Assembly: GCA_002491195.1 (NCBI GenBank)
Contig: DKVL01000052.1
Location: 1 to 36,361 of the forward strand
Reading direction: 5' to 3'
DNA from: Lachnospiraceae bacterium UBA7179
GTDB taxonomy: Bacteria; Bacillota; Clostridia; Lachnospirales; Lachnospiraceae
Length of the DNA: 36,361 bases
Shown: positions 1 through 7,351 of the stretch, in pieces
How positions within the stretch are numbered: position 1 is the first letter of the stretch
Layout: each line of letters begins with the position of its first letter
Translations under genes and position numbers: made by a program
The notes under the pieces: generated by a model
Databases searched by the model: none
Told to the model about the DNA's origin: nothing
What the model saw: only the letters and a program-made list of their open reading frames with translations

Positions 1-32
1 TGGAACGGAGTGAACAGTAACGTTGGGAAAAT

Positions 33-79
33 AAAGGAAGCTGGTGTCAAGAAAAAATACTTGACACCTGTTTCCTTTT
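33..79 (+). terminator. Long hairpin upstream of ylxM, terminator-like
   Basis: A stem of about 19 bp with one mismatch and one G.U pair is formed by 33-51 and 60-78 around an 8-base A-rich loop. The inner 9 bp (GGTGTCAAG/CTTGACACC) are perfect and the outer arm ends in TTTCCTTTT. It could end transcription of the gene before the window. The right arm also contains the -35 box of the ylxM promoter, so terminator and promoter overlap. Confidence 0.5.
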
Positions 80-89
80 GTAGTATCCT
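61..89 (+). promoter_or_regulatory. Promoter of the ylxM-ffh operon
   Basis: A perfect TTGACA at 61-66, a 17-base spacer, and TATCCT at 84-89 (4 of 6 to TATAAT). It lies 60 bases before the ylxM start and is oriented toward it. The -35 box sits inside the right arm of the preceding hairpin. Confidence 0.6.
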
Positions 90-148
90 AATAAAGTCGC
101 GTGGTATATCAGAGCATATTTCAAACACGCTCTAGTGGAGGAAGCAAC

Positions 149-505
149 GTGGAAACTGGTAATTCGACAGCTGCAAAAGCTGTGGTGGGACTTGAGAAAC
201 TTGAATATAAGGGTATGCTTTATGATTTCTATGGAGAGCTTCTCACGCAGCATCAGAAAAGAATTTACGAGGATGCGGTATTGAACGATTTATCTTTGAG
301 TGAGATTGCAGATGAGCAGGGAATCAGCCGCCAGGGCGTGCATGACTTGATCAAACGTTGTGATAAGATCCTGGCCGGGTACGAGAACAAGCTTCATCTG
401 GTGGATAAGTTTTCAAGGATTCAGTATAATATCCAGCAAATTAACAGACTCACAGACGATGAGCAGATTAAACGATTGTCAAATGAAATAATAGAGGAGC
501 TTTGA
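149..505 (+). CDS. ylxM: YlxM family DNA-binding protein, SRP-associated
   Basis: A small helix-turn-helix protein of 118 residues. The YlxM hallmark LYDFYGELLT is followed by a basic helix and a sigma-like HTH (LSLSEIADEQGISRQGVHDL). YlxM is known to sit with ffh and, in streptococci, to bind SRP components and modulate them; it may also regulate the operon. The GTG start at 149 was chosen because GTGGAGG lies at 135-141 with good spacing; an upstream in-frame ATG at 101 has no such site. The gene ends 4 bases before ffh, which indicates co-transcription and probably coupled translation. Confidence 0.9.
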   Translation: METGNSTAAKAVVGLEKLEYKGMLYDFYGELLTQHQKRIYEDAVLNDLSLSEIADEQGISRQGVHDLIKRCDKILAGYENKLHLVDKFSRIQYNIQQINRLTDDEQIKRLSNEIIEEL

Positions 506-509
506 TTCA

Positions 510-1865
510 ATGGCATTTGAAAGCTTAACAGATAAACTGCAAAATGTGTTTAAAAATTTGAGAAGTAAGGGACGCCTGACAGAAGCGGACGTAAAAGCTG
601 CGCTCAAGGAAGTAAAGATGGCTCTGTTGGAGGCCGATGTAAATTTTAAGGTTGTGAAGCAGTTTGTAAAGTCAGTGGAGGAGCGCGCGGTCGGTTCTGA
701 TGTCATGAACGGTCTGAATCCCGGACAGATGGTGATCAAGATCGTTAACGAGGAAATGGTTTCGCTGATGGGTTCTGAGACAACAGAACTGGAACTGCAG
801 CCTGGCAAAGCAACTACGGTGATCATGATGTGCGGTCTGCAGGGTGCAGGTAAGACGACTGCGGCGGCAAAGATTGCTGGGAAACTAAAATTAAAAGGCA
901 AGAAACCGTTGCTTGTCGCGTGTGATATTTACAGACCAGCGGCAATTGAGCAGTTAAATGTGAATGCCAACAAGCAGCAGGTTGACTTTTTTTCGATGGG
1001 AACGAACCACAAGCCTGTTGATATTGTAAAGGCATCTATGGAGCATGCGGCAAAAAATAATAACAATATTGTGATCATCGATACTGCCGGACGTCTGCAT
1101 ATAGACGAGGAAATGATGGCAGAACTGCAGGAGATCAAGGCGAATGTCGAGGTGCATCAGACACTTCTGGTCGTGGATGCCATGACAGGACAGGATGCGG
1201 TGAATGTAGCGAAGGAATTTGATGAGAAAGTAGGCGTGAGCGGCGTAATTCTCTCAAAGATGGATGGCGATACGCGAGGCGGTGCGGCGCTCTCTGTAAA
1301 GGCAGTCACTGGAAAGCCCATTTTATTTGTGAGTACAGGCGAAAAGCTGACAGATATAGAGCAGTTCCATCCGGACAGAATGGCAAATCGTATCCTGGGT
1401 ATGGGCGATGTCCTTACATTGATCGATAAGGTTGCAGAGGCAAACCTTGAGATGGATGCGGAGAAGGAAAAAGAAATGGCTTCGCGTCTAAAAAAGGGAA
1501 AATTTGACTTTGAGGATTATCTCGAAAGCATGAGTCAGATGAAAAAACTTGGAGGTCTGTCAAGTATTCTTGGCATGATGCCCGGCATGGGAATCAAGGC
1601 AAGTGATATCGAGTCCGCGATCGATGACAAACAGCTTGCGCGGATGGAGGCGATTGTGTTATCCATGACGCCGGCAGAACGCAAGGATCCCAAATTGTTG
1701 AATCCAAGCCGAAAGCATAGGATTGCAAAGGGTGCGGGTGTGGATATTGCAGTGGTAAACCGTTTTATCAAGCAGTTTGAGCAGTCACAGAAGATGATGA
1801 AGCAGCTCCCGGGTATGATGGGAGGATTTGGCGGTAAAAAGGGAAGATTCAAACTTCCTTTTTAA
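510..1865 (+). CDS. ffh: Signal recognition particle protein Ffh (SRP54 GTPase)
   Basis: The protein core of SRP: it binds signal sequences of nascent membrane proteins and 4.5S/6S RNA, then docks with FtsY. At 451 residues it has the normal family length. An N-terminal helical bundle is followed by the G domain, with P-loop GLQGAGKTT near residue 108, DTAGRL near 190 and the SKMDGDTRGG motif near 247. The C-terminal M domain is methionine-rich (GMMPGMGIK, KMMKQLPGMM) and includes the SRP-RNA-binding LNPSRKHRIAKGAG segment. It follows ylxM by 4 bases and precedes rpsP by 41 bases, the standard Firmicute order. Confidence 0.98.
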   Translation: MAFESLTDKLQNVFKNLRSKGRLTEADVKAALKEVKMALLEADVNFKVVKQFVKSVEERAVGSDVMNGLNPGQMVIKIVNEEMVSLMGSETTELELQPGKATTVIMMCGLQGAGKTTAAAKIAGKLKLKGKKPLLVACDIYRPAAIEQLNVNANKQQVDFFSMGTNHKPVDIVKASMEHAAKNNNNIVIIDTAGRLHIDEEMMAELQEIKANVEVHQTLLVVDAMTGQDAVNVAKEFDEKVGVSGVILSKMDGDTRGGAALSVKAVTGKPILFVSTGEKLTDIEQFHPDRMANRILGMGDVLTLIDKVAEANLEMDAEKEKEMASRLKKGKFDFEDYLESMSQMKKLGGLSSILGMMPGMGIKASDIESAIDDKQLARMEAIVLSMTPAERKDPKLLNPSRKHRIAKGAGVDIAVVNRFIKQFEQSQKMMKQLPGMMGGFGGKKGRFKLPF

Positions 1866-1906
1866 TACATTAAAAAATAAAAGAAAGATTTATGAGGTGA
1901 AGAAAA

Positions 1907-2152
1907 ATGGCAGTAAAAATCAGATTAAGAAGAATGGGTCAGAAGAAAGCTCCTATCTATAGAATCATCGTAGCAGATTCGAGATCACCCAGAGATGGAA
2001 AGTGCATCGAGGAGATTGGAACATACAACCCGAACACAGATCCCAGTGAGTTTAAGGTGAACGAGGAACTTGCTAAGAAATGGTTATCAAACGGAGCACA
2101 GCCTACAGAGGTTGTCGCAAAGATTTTCAAGGCAGCAGGTATCGAGAAATAA
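1907..2152 (+). CDS. rpsP: 30S ribosomal protein S16
   Basis: Small-subunit protein S16, needed for 30S assembly. The start MAVKIRLRRMGQKKAPIYRI and the segment ADSRSPRDGKCIEEIGTYNP are diagnostic. Its 81 residues match the bacterial length. GAGGTGAAG lies 7-15 bases before the ATG. It sits between ffh and khpA in the usual ribosome-biogenesis operon. Confidence 0.98.
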   Translation: MAVKIRLRRMGQKKAPIYRIIVADSRSPRDGKCIEEIGTYNPNTDPSEFKVNEELAKKWLSNGAQPTEVVAKIFKAAGIEK

Positions 2153-2178
2153 TGACTCTGACACTCTTGGAGGTGTGA

Positions 2179-2409
2179 ATGATGAAGGAGTTAGTCGAAG
2201 TGATAGCGAAAGCTTTAGTAGACAGCCCTGATGAGGTAGTTGTTACGGAGAAGGCGGAGGGTAAAAATATTACCATAGAGCTTCACGTGGCACCTGCTGA
2301 TATGGGTAAGGTAATTGGCAAGCAGGGCCGAATCGCGAAAGCGATCCGTTCCGTTGTCAAAGCAGCATCTTCCAAAGACAATCTTAAGGTCGATGTTGAA
2401 ATTGTGTAA
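2179..2409 (+). CDS. khpA: KH-domain RNA-binding protein KhpA (YlqC)
   Basis: A single type II KH domain of 76 residues with the GxxG-type loop GKQGRIAKAIR near residues 46-56. KhpA homologues bind RNA and pair with KhpB; in streptococci they affect cell division and size. GGAGGTG ends 4 bases before the ATG. A second ATG directly follows at 2182, so the true N-terminus could be one residue shorter. An intrinsic-terminator-like hairpin follows 15 bases after the stop, just before rimM. Confidence 0.93.
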   Translation: MMKELVEVIAKALVDSPDEVVVTEKAEGKNITIELHVAPADMGKVIGKQGRIAKAIRSVVKAASSKDNLKVDVEIV

Positions 2410-2424
2410 GGAATCAATGAAGCG

Positions 2425-2450
2425 GGGTGTTCACTAGAACACCCTTTTAT
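2425..2450 (+). terminator. Intrinsic terminator or attenuator between khpA and rimM
   Basis: A perfect 8-bp stem GGGTGTTC/GAACACCC (2425-2432 with 2437-2444) around loop ACTA is followed directly by TTTTAT. It lies inside an otherwise continuous operon, so partial termination that lowers rimM-trmD expression relative to rpsP-khpA is likely. Confidence 0.6.
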
Positions 2451-2486
2451 ATGCACGGATCAATTTATTATAAAATTGGAGGTTTC

Positions 2487-2996
2487 ATGGAAGATTTACT
2501 ACAGGTAGGAGCGATCACACAGCCGCATGGTGTTCATGGGGAAGTCAAAGTATTTCCGACAACGAATGACGTGACGCGTTTTAAGAAATTGAAAGAAGTG
2601 ATTTTGGACACAGGCAAGGAAAAAATAACGCTTGAGATAGAAGGCGTGAAGTTTTTTAAACAGTATGCGATCTTGAAATTCAAGGGTTTTGACAATATAA
2701 ATGACATCGAGAAATACAAGGGAAAGCCTCTCCTGGTGACAAGAGAAAACGCAGTAAAGCTTGGACGTGATGAATATTTCATAGCGGATCTGATTCATAT
2801 GGCAGTATATGACGAGGATGATCAGTATCTTGGTGTGTTGACGAATGTGATCGAAACGGGAGCCAATGACGTGTATGAAGTGAAATTCGAAGATGGCAGG
2901 CAGGTGCTTTTCCCGGCGATCAAACAATGTATTCTTGACGTGGATATGGAGAGCAGGAAGATGAAGGTTCATATTATGGAAGGTCTGTTGGATTAG
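2487..2996 (+). CDS. rimM: Ribosome maturation factor RimM
   Basis: RimM (169 residues) binds S19 and helps 30S head maturation. The N-terminal beta-barrel starts with LLQVGAITQPHGVHGEVKV and the C-terminal PRC-barrel contains GVLTNVIETGANDVYEV and LFPAIKQCILDVD. The start at 2487 was chosen because TTGGAGG ends 5 bases upstream; longer in-frame starts from 2427 would overlap the terminator hairpin. It is 12 bases upstream of trmD, the standard pairing. Confidence 0.95.
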   Translation: MEDLLQVGAITQPHGVHGEVKVFPTTNDVTRFKKLKEVILDTGKEKITLEIEGVKFFKQYAILKFKGFDNINDIEKYKGKPLLVTRENAVKLGRDEYFIADLIHMAVYDEDDQYLGVLTNVIETGANDVYEVKFEDGRQVLFPAIKQCILDVDMESRKMKVHIMEGLLD

Positions 2997-3008
2997 GAGA
3001 AGGAATTT

Positions 3009-3767
3009 ATGCATTTTCATATTATGACACTGTTTCCGGAGATGGTGCTTGGCGGGCTGCATACCAGCATCATAGGGCGGGCGGAGGAAAAGGGTTATAT
3101 CTCTATAGAGGCGGTGAATATACGCGATTACACGCTCGATAAACATAAGAAGGTGGATGACTATCCATACGGCGGCGGTGCGGGAATGTTGATGCAGGTA
3201 CAGCCGGTATACGACTGCTGGAAAGCGCTTAACGGGAGAATTGCAAGGCGCAGGGACGATGAGAATAACAATGGAAATATAAGAGTGATCTATGTAACTC
3301 CGCAAGGGGAAGTTTTTAATCAGAAGAAAGCGGTGGAATTGTCAAAGGAAGAGGATTTAATCTTTCTTTGTGGACATTATGAAGGAATTGACGAGAGGGT
3401 TCTCGAGGAAATTGTGACAGATTATATATCGATCGGAGATTATGTGCTTACTGGCGGAGAACTTCCGGCGATGGTTATGATTGATGCGATCGCAAGGCTT
3501 GTGCCAGGAGTGCTGAACAATGGAGAGTCCGCGCAGACAGAATCCCATGCAGATGGATTGCTGGAATATCCACAATACTCGCGTCCGGAGGTCTGGCATG
3601 ATAAAAAAGTGCCAGACGTGCTGCTGAGCGGACATCACGCGAACATAGAAAAATGGCGTCTGGAGCAGGCCCTGGATCGGACAAGGACCAGAAGACCAGA
3701 TCTGTATGAAGCGTATATCACAGCGCATCCGCCCAAGCCGCCCCAAAATAAGAAGAAGAGAAATTGA
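3009..3767 (+). CDS. trmD: tRNA (guanine-N1-)-methyltransferase TrmD
   Basis: TrmD makes m1G37 in tRNAs reading CNN/GG codons, using SAM, and so prevents frameshifting. It is a SPOUT trefoil-knot enzyme. The 252-residue protein begins MHFHIMTLFPEM, carries YGGGAGMLMQ and LCGHYEGIDERV, and has the knot motif SIGDYVLTGGELPAM. The C-terminus is a short basic tail rich in proline and lysine. AGGAGAAGGA precedes the ATG. It is located between rimM and rplS as in most bacteria. Confidence 0.98.
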   Translation: MHFHIMTLFPEMVLGGLHTSIIGRAEEKGYISIEAVNIRDYTLDKHKKVDDYPYGGGAGMLMQVQPVYDCWKALNGRIARRRDDENNNGNIRVIYVTPQGEVFNQKKAVELSKEEDLIFLCGHYEGIDERVLEEIVTDYISIGDYVLTGGELPAMVMIDAIARLVPGVLNNGESAQTESHADGLLEYPQYSRPEVWHDKKVPDVLLSGHHANIEKWRLEQALDRTRTRRPDLYEAYITAHPPKPPQNKKKRN

Positions 3768-3775
3768 AAAAACGC

Positions 3776-3804
3776 TTGCATTTGCACTAAGAGTATGATA
3801 AATT
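3776..3804 (+). promoter_or_regulatory. Possible promoter before rplS
   Basis: TTGCAT at 3776-3781, 17-base spacer, TAAATT at 3799-3804, in the 152-base gap between trmD and rplS. A TATGAT at 3794-3799 is also present but would be too close to this -35. The gap plus a leader hairpin supports a separate transcript for rplS. Confidence 0.4.
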
Positions 3805-3848
3805 ATTAATGTTGCGAATAAGAGATGGTCCTCTGGTACGAGTCATGA

Positions 3849-3865
3849 TAAGGAACAGTTCCTTA
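3849..3865 (+). promoter_or_regulatory. Perfect palindrome in the rplS leader
   Basis: TAAGGAACAGTTCCTTA is a perfect inverted repeat around a central A, 55 bases upstream of the L19 start. Ribosomal protein L19 leaders in Firmicutes are known autoregulatory structures, so a role in the leader fold is plausible. The core GGAACAGTTCC recurs upstream of the VWA gene at 26092-26100. Confidence 0.45.
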
Positions 3866-3919
3866 AAAGAGATGATGTAGAAGTATTAAGAACGTCGAAA
3901 GAATAAGGAGGCAAATCAA

Positions 3920-4267
3920 ATGAACGAAATTATCAGGGAAATCGAGAAGGAACAGTTAAAGGAAAAAGTTGACAGCTTTAAAGTCGGCGATACAGTGAGA
4001 GTACATGGCAAGATCAAAGAGGGAAACCGCGAGAGGATTCAGATCTTTGAGGGTACTGTATTGAAGATTCAGGGCGGCAGCAACAGAGAGACCTTTACAG
4101 TCAGAAAGATTTCGAATGGTGTTGGTGTTGAGAAGACATGGCCTATGCATTCTCCAAATGTAGAAAAAGTAGAGCTTGTGAGAGCAGGTAAGGTTAGACG
4201 TGCGAAGTTAAACTACTTGAGAGATCGTGTTGGTAAGAAGGCTAAGGTTAAGGAACTGGTTAAATAA
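3920..4267 (+). CDS. rplS: 50S ribosomal protein L19
   Basis: L19 lies at the 30S/50S interface. The 115-residue sequence has the family motifs FKVGDTVRVHGKIKEG, IQIFEGTVLKIQGG and FTVRKISNGVGVEKTWP, ending in the basic segment KLNYLRDRVGKKAKVKE. AAGGAGG is placed 8 bases before the ATG. A leader of about 110 bases and a palindrome precede it, and a terminator-like hairpin follows. Confidence 0.98.
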   Translation: MNEIIREIEKEQLKEKVDSFKVGDTVRVHGKIKEGNRERIQIFEGTVLKIQGGSNRETFTVRKISNGVGVEKTWPMHSPNVEKVELVRAGKVRRAKLNYLRDRVGKKAKVKELVK

Positions 4268-4280
4268 TTGGTTTGTGTGG

Positions 4281-4311
4281 CGGGGCTTGGTGACAGGCTC
4301 CGTTTGATTTT
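4281..4311 (+). terminator. Terminator-like hairpin after rplS
   Basis: CGGGGC at 4281-4286 pairs with GCTCCG at 4297-4302 (one G.U), followed by TTTGATTTT. It lies 13 bases after the rplS stop and before a new promoter at 4331, consistent with the end of the ribosomal transcript. Confidence 0.5.
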
Positions 4312-4330
4312 ATGCACGTCGAACTCACAC

Positions 4331-4359
4331 TTGAAATCATGTAGCAGATTGAGTATAAT
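4331..4359 (+). promoter_or_regulatory. Promoter for lepB-rbgA-lepB-rnhB
   Basis: TTGAAA at 4331-4336, a 17-base spacer and a perfect TATAAT at 4354-4359. The leader of about 90 bases contains a hairpin at 4380-4404, where GGACTTTGC pairs with GCGAAGTCC including one G.U. The hairpin has no following T-run, so it is more likely a leader structure than a terminator. Confidence 0.65.
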
Positions 4360-4457
4360 TATTGTAGTTATTTCGTTCAGGACTTTGCGCTTGTGGCGAA
4401 GTCCGTGAAAAAACGTTGGAGTTGAGATGCGGCTGATTTTTAAGAAGGACATAATGA

Positions 4458-5039
4458 ATGGCTAGAAGAAAGGGATTAACTTTTTATCAGAAAAAGAAAA
4501 AACTGAATATCGTTGTCGTGAAAGAAATTTTCAGCTGGCTTTTCTGGATATTTGCATCCATTTTGCTTGCGGTTGTGCTAGTTTTCTGCATCGGGATGAA
4601 AACAAGTGTGATCGGTCCCTCGATGGAGCCAAGTCTGTATAATGGACAGAGTATTTTTTTAAACAGACTGATCTATAAGGTTACATCGCCAAGAAAGGGA
4701 GATGTAATTGTATTTCTCCCAAACGGTAACGAAAAGTCGCATTATTACGTAAAGCGTGTGGTAGGTGGTCCAGGGGATACGTTGTACATAAAAAATGGGC
4801 TATTGTATGTAAATGATGAGGCTGTTGAGGAATATTTTAACGACCGGATCGCAGAGCCGGGACTTTTGGAAAGCGAAGTCACTCTTGGGGAAGATGAGTA
4901 TTTTGTGATTGGTGATAACTGTAATAATAGTGAGGACAGCCGTTCTGCGAATATCGGTACGGTTAAGAAAAGCTATATTATAGGAAAGGCATGGATGAAA
5001 CTTGCAGCAGGCGACAGTGAGTTGGGATTGATCGAGTGA
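4458..5039 (+). CDS. lepB: Type I signal peptidase (first copy)
   Basis: Cleaves signal peptides of secreted proteins at the outer face of the membrane. A basic N-terminus (residues 1-22) leads into one membrane anchor at about 24-47. The S26 boxes follow: GPSMEPSL with catalytic Ser55, YYVKRVVGGPGD with the general-base Lys99, and GDNCNNSEDSR. At 193 residues it is a normal single-anchor Gram-positive enzyme with the bacterial Ser/Lys dyad rather than the Ser/His type. It starts a group with rbgA and a second signal peptidase, driven by the promoter at 4331. Confidence 0.95.
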   Translation: MARRKGLTFYQKKKKLNIVVVKEIFSWLFWIFASILLAVVLVFCIGMKTSVIGPSMEPSLYNGQSIFLNRLIYKVTSPRKGDVIVFLPNGNEKSHYYVKRVVGGPGDTLYIKNGLLYVNDEAVEEYFNDRIAEPGLLESEVTLGEDEYFVIGDNCNNSEDSRSANIGTVKKSYIIGKAWMKLAAGDSELGLIE

Positions 5040-5084
5040 TCGAATGTAGAATCAATACGAAAAGCAGAAAGGCATGAATCAAAT

Positions 5085-5939
5085 ATGGCGAATTATCAAT
5101 GGTATCCAGGACATATGACAAAGGCAAAACGGATGATGCAGGAGGATATCAAGCTGATTGATCTGGTGATCGAACTGGTGGATGCCAGAGTACCACTCAG
5201 CAGCAGAAATCCGGATATTGATGAACTTGGAAAAAATAAATCAAGGATTATTCTGCTAAATAAATCGGATTTGGCAGATATCAGGAAAAATAAGATATGG
5301 ATGGAATATTTTACAAAAAAGGGATTTCATGTGTTGGAGATCAACTCAAAAACGGGATCCGGCGTCAAATCGATTCAGGGTGTAGTACAGGAGGCCTGTA
5401 AGGAAAAGATAGAGCGCGACAGAAAAAGAGGGATTCTCAACAGACCTGTGCGCGCTATGGTAGTTGGGATTCCAAATGTTGGAAAGTCCACTTTTATCAA
5501 TACGTTTGCGGGGAGGGCGTGTACCAGAACTGGAAACAAGCCCGGGGTAACGAAAGGAAAGCAGTGGATTCGTCTGAATAAAGGGCTGGAACTATTGGAT
5601 ACGCCGGGAATTTTGTGGCCGAAATTTGAAGATCAGGCGGTGGGGCTGCATCTGGCTATGATCGGTTCGATCAATGATGAGATTGTGCATCTGGATGAGC
5701 TTGCATATGATCTGATTAACTTTTTGCGCGAAGAATACCCAGGACTTTTGGAAAAACGATATGATATCGAGATTCCCGATGGGCAGGATGCTTACGACAC
5801 GATCAAGGCAGTCTGTATCAGCAGGAAGTGTTATCTGAAAGGTGGGGAGCTGGACATTATGAAAGCATCTTCGATGATCGTGGATGATTTCAGAAATGGG
5901 AAAATAGGAAAAATTACATTGGAGATACCAGGAGAATGA
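5085..5939 (+). CDS. rbgA: Ribosome biogenesis GTPase RbgA (YlqF)
   Basis: A circularly permuted GTPase required for late 50S assembly (entry of L16 and others). The N-terminal YQWYPGHMTKA is diagnostic. The permuted motif order is visible: G4 NKSD near residue 58, then G1 GIPNVGKST near 127, then G3 DTPG near 175. Its 284 residues match Bacillus YlqF. It overlaps the following lepB by 4 bases (ATGA), indicating translational coupling. Its position downstream of rplS and lepB is a conserved Firmicute arrangement. Confidence 0.97.
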   Translation: MANYQWYPGHMTKAKRMMQEDIKLIDLVIELVDARVPLSSRNPDIDELGKNKSRIILLNKSDLADIRKNKIWMEYFTKKGFHVLEINSKTGSGVKSIQGVVQEACKEKIERDRKRGILNRPVRAMVVGIPNVGKSTFINTFAGRACTRTGNKPGVTKGKQWIRLNKGLELLDTPGILWPKFEDQAVGLHLAMIGSINDEIVHLDELAYDLINFLREEYPGLLEKRYDIEIPDGQDAYDTIKAVCISRKCYLKGGELDIMKASSMIVDDFRNGKIGKITLEIPGE

Positions 5940-6514
5940 TGGAAACAGAAACAGTTGAAACAGGGGAAAATAAAATGAAGAGCGTATTGAAGGAAATATT
6001 GAACATCAGTATCTATCTGCTGTTGGTATTTTGTGCCGCATATCTTATTGTCACATATGTGGGACAGAGAACGCAGGTGAGTGGAAGCAGTATGGAGACG
6101 ACGTTGAGTAATGGAGATCATTTGATCGTTGACAAGATTTCATATCGTTTCCATGATCCGGAGCGGTATGATATTATTGTATTTCCTTTTCAATATGACA
6201 CTGATACTTACTATATCAAACGGATTATTGGGATGCCGGGCGAGACGGTACAGATTGATGACAGCGGAACGATATACATAGACGGTGAAGTGCTGGAGGA
6301 AACTTATGGACGGGAGGTTATTCAAAATCCAGGAAGGGCAAGTGATCCGATATTGCTTGGTGATGATGAGTATTTTGTGATGGGAGATAATCGGAACAAC
6401 AGTTCTGACAGCAGAGATCCTTCCGTGGGAAATATTCATCGGAAGGATATCATTGGCAGGGCATTTATCAGAATATGGCCTTTCTCGAAATTTGGAATAT
6501 TGAAGCATCAATAG
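5936..6514 (+). CDS. lepB: Type I signal peptidase (second copy)
   Basis: A second S26 signal peptidase of 192 residues. The membrane anchor is at about residues 22-42, SGSSMETTL carries catalytic Ser52, YYIKRIIGMPGE carries Lys95, and GDNRNNSSDSRD is the last box. The start at 5936 overlaps the rbgA stop and has AGGAG just upstream; an internal ATG at 5972 is an alternative. It differs from the first copy along most of its length outside the catalytic boxes, so substrate specificity may differ. Confidence 0.93.
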   Translation: MMETETVETGENKMKSVLKEILNISIYLLLVFCAAYLIVTYVGQRTQVSGSSMETTLSNGDHLIVDKISYRFHDPERYDIIVFPFQYDTDTYYIKRIIGMPGETVQIDDSGTIYIDGEVLEETYGREVIQNPGRASDPILLGDDEYFVMGDNRNNSSDSRDPSVGNIHRKDIIGRAFIRIWPFSKFGILKHQ

Positions 6515-6525
6515 AAAGTTATCAT

Positions 6526-7326
6526 ATGGAAAGGACAAGAGATTCATTGGAAAAGAAAATAGGAGAGATCAAAAATGAATTAAAGGCAGCATGCGAAAGT
6601 GAGCTGCCTGTTTTTGTGAAAACGTATGAAAGTGATACGCGAAGCGGCGTGCAGGCACTTGTGGCGAAGGCAAGGAACGGCATTGACGCGTATGAAAAAG
6701 AAAAACAGCGCACAGAATGTATGAAAAAGTATGAAAAGGAATATGCTTCTGTAGGATATCTTTGCGGGATCGATGAGGTTGGCAGGGGACCGCTTGCGGG
6801 TCCTGTTGTGGCAGGTGCGGTTATTCTGCCGAAGGATTGTCAGATCTTGTATCTCAACGACTCCAAGCAGCTGAGCGCGAAAAAGCGCGAGGAGCTTTAT
6901 GATGTGATCATGAAAGAGGCTGTGGCAGTGGGAATCGGATATGCATCGCATGAGCGGATCGATGAGATTAATATACTGCAGGCTACCTATGAGGCAATGC
7001 GTCAGGCGATCAGCAGCCTGAGTGTGCAGCCGGATCTGTTGTTAAATGATGCAGTTACCATTCCGGGAGTGAACATCAGGCAGGTTCCGATCATAAAGGG
7101 AGATGCAAAGAGCGTATCGATCGCCGCAGCGAGCATTGTCGCCAAAGTGACAAGGGATCGCCTGATGATGGAGTATGATAAAACATATCCAGAGTATCAC
7201 TTTGCGGATAATAAGGGGTATGGGGCGGCGGTTCATATAGAAGCGCTGAAAAAATATGGGGCGACACCCATACATAGAAAGAGTTTTATTAAGAACTTTA
7301 TTGAGGATTCATCGGAATCGGATTGA
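6526..7326 (+). CDS. rnhB: Ribonuclease HII
   Basis: Removes ribonucleotides from DNA and cleaves RNA in RNA/DNA hybrids. The catalytic start GIDEVGRGPLAGPVV holds the first Asp-Glu pair, NDSKQLSAKKRE follows, and KGDAKSVSIAAASIVAKVTRD carries further active-site residues. An N-terminal coiled extension of about 75 residues precedes the catalytic domain, as in several Lachnospiraceae enzymes. The ATG at 6526 was chosen because it avoids overlap with lepB; a longer in-frame start at 6475 would overlap lepB by 40 bases. Confidence 0.95.
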   Translation: MERTRDSLEKKIGEIKNELKAACESELPVFVKTYESDTRSGVQALVAKARNGIDAYEKEKQRTECMKKYEKEYASVGYLCGIDEVGRGPLAGPVVAGAVILPKDCQILYLNDSKQLSAKKREELYDVIMKEAVAVGIGYASHERIDEINILQATYEAMRQAISSLSVQPDLLLNDAVTIPGVNIRQVPIIKGDAKSVSIAAASIVAKVTRDRLMMEYDKTYPEYHFADNKGYGAAVHIEALKKYGATPIHRKSFIKNFIEDSSESD

Positions 7327-7351
7327 GGACAAATCACTTGGGGGGAATCTT

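Noticed and set aside
1..60. C-terminus of an upstream gene such as ftsY in the first 40 bases
   Set aside because: Too short to identify; possible frames show no recognisable FtsY tail.
2499..3305. A 268-residue open frame on the minus strand across rimM and trmD
   Set aside because: It is antisense to two well-supported genes, rich in His, Arg and Phe, and matches no family; an antisense shadow.
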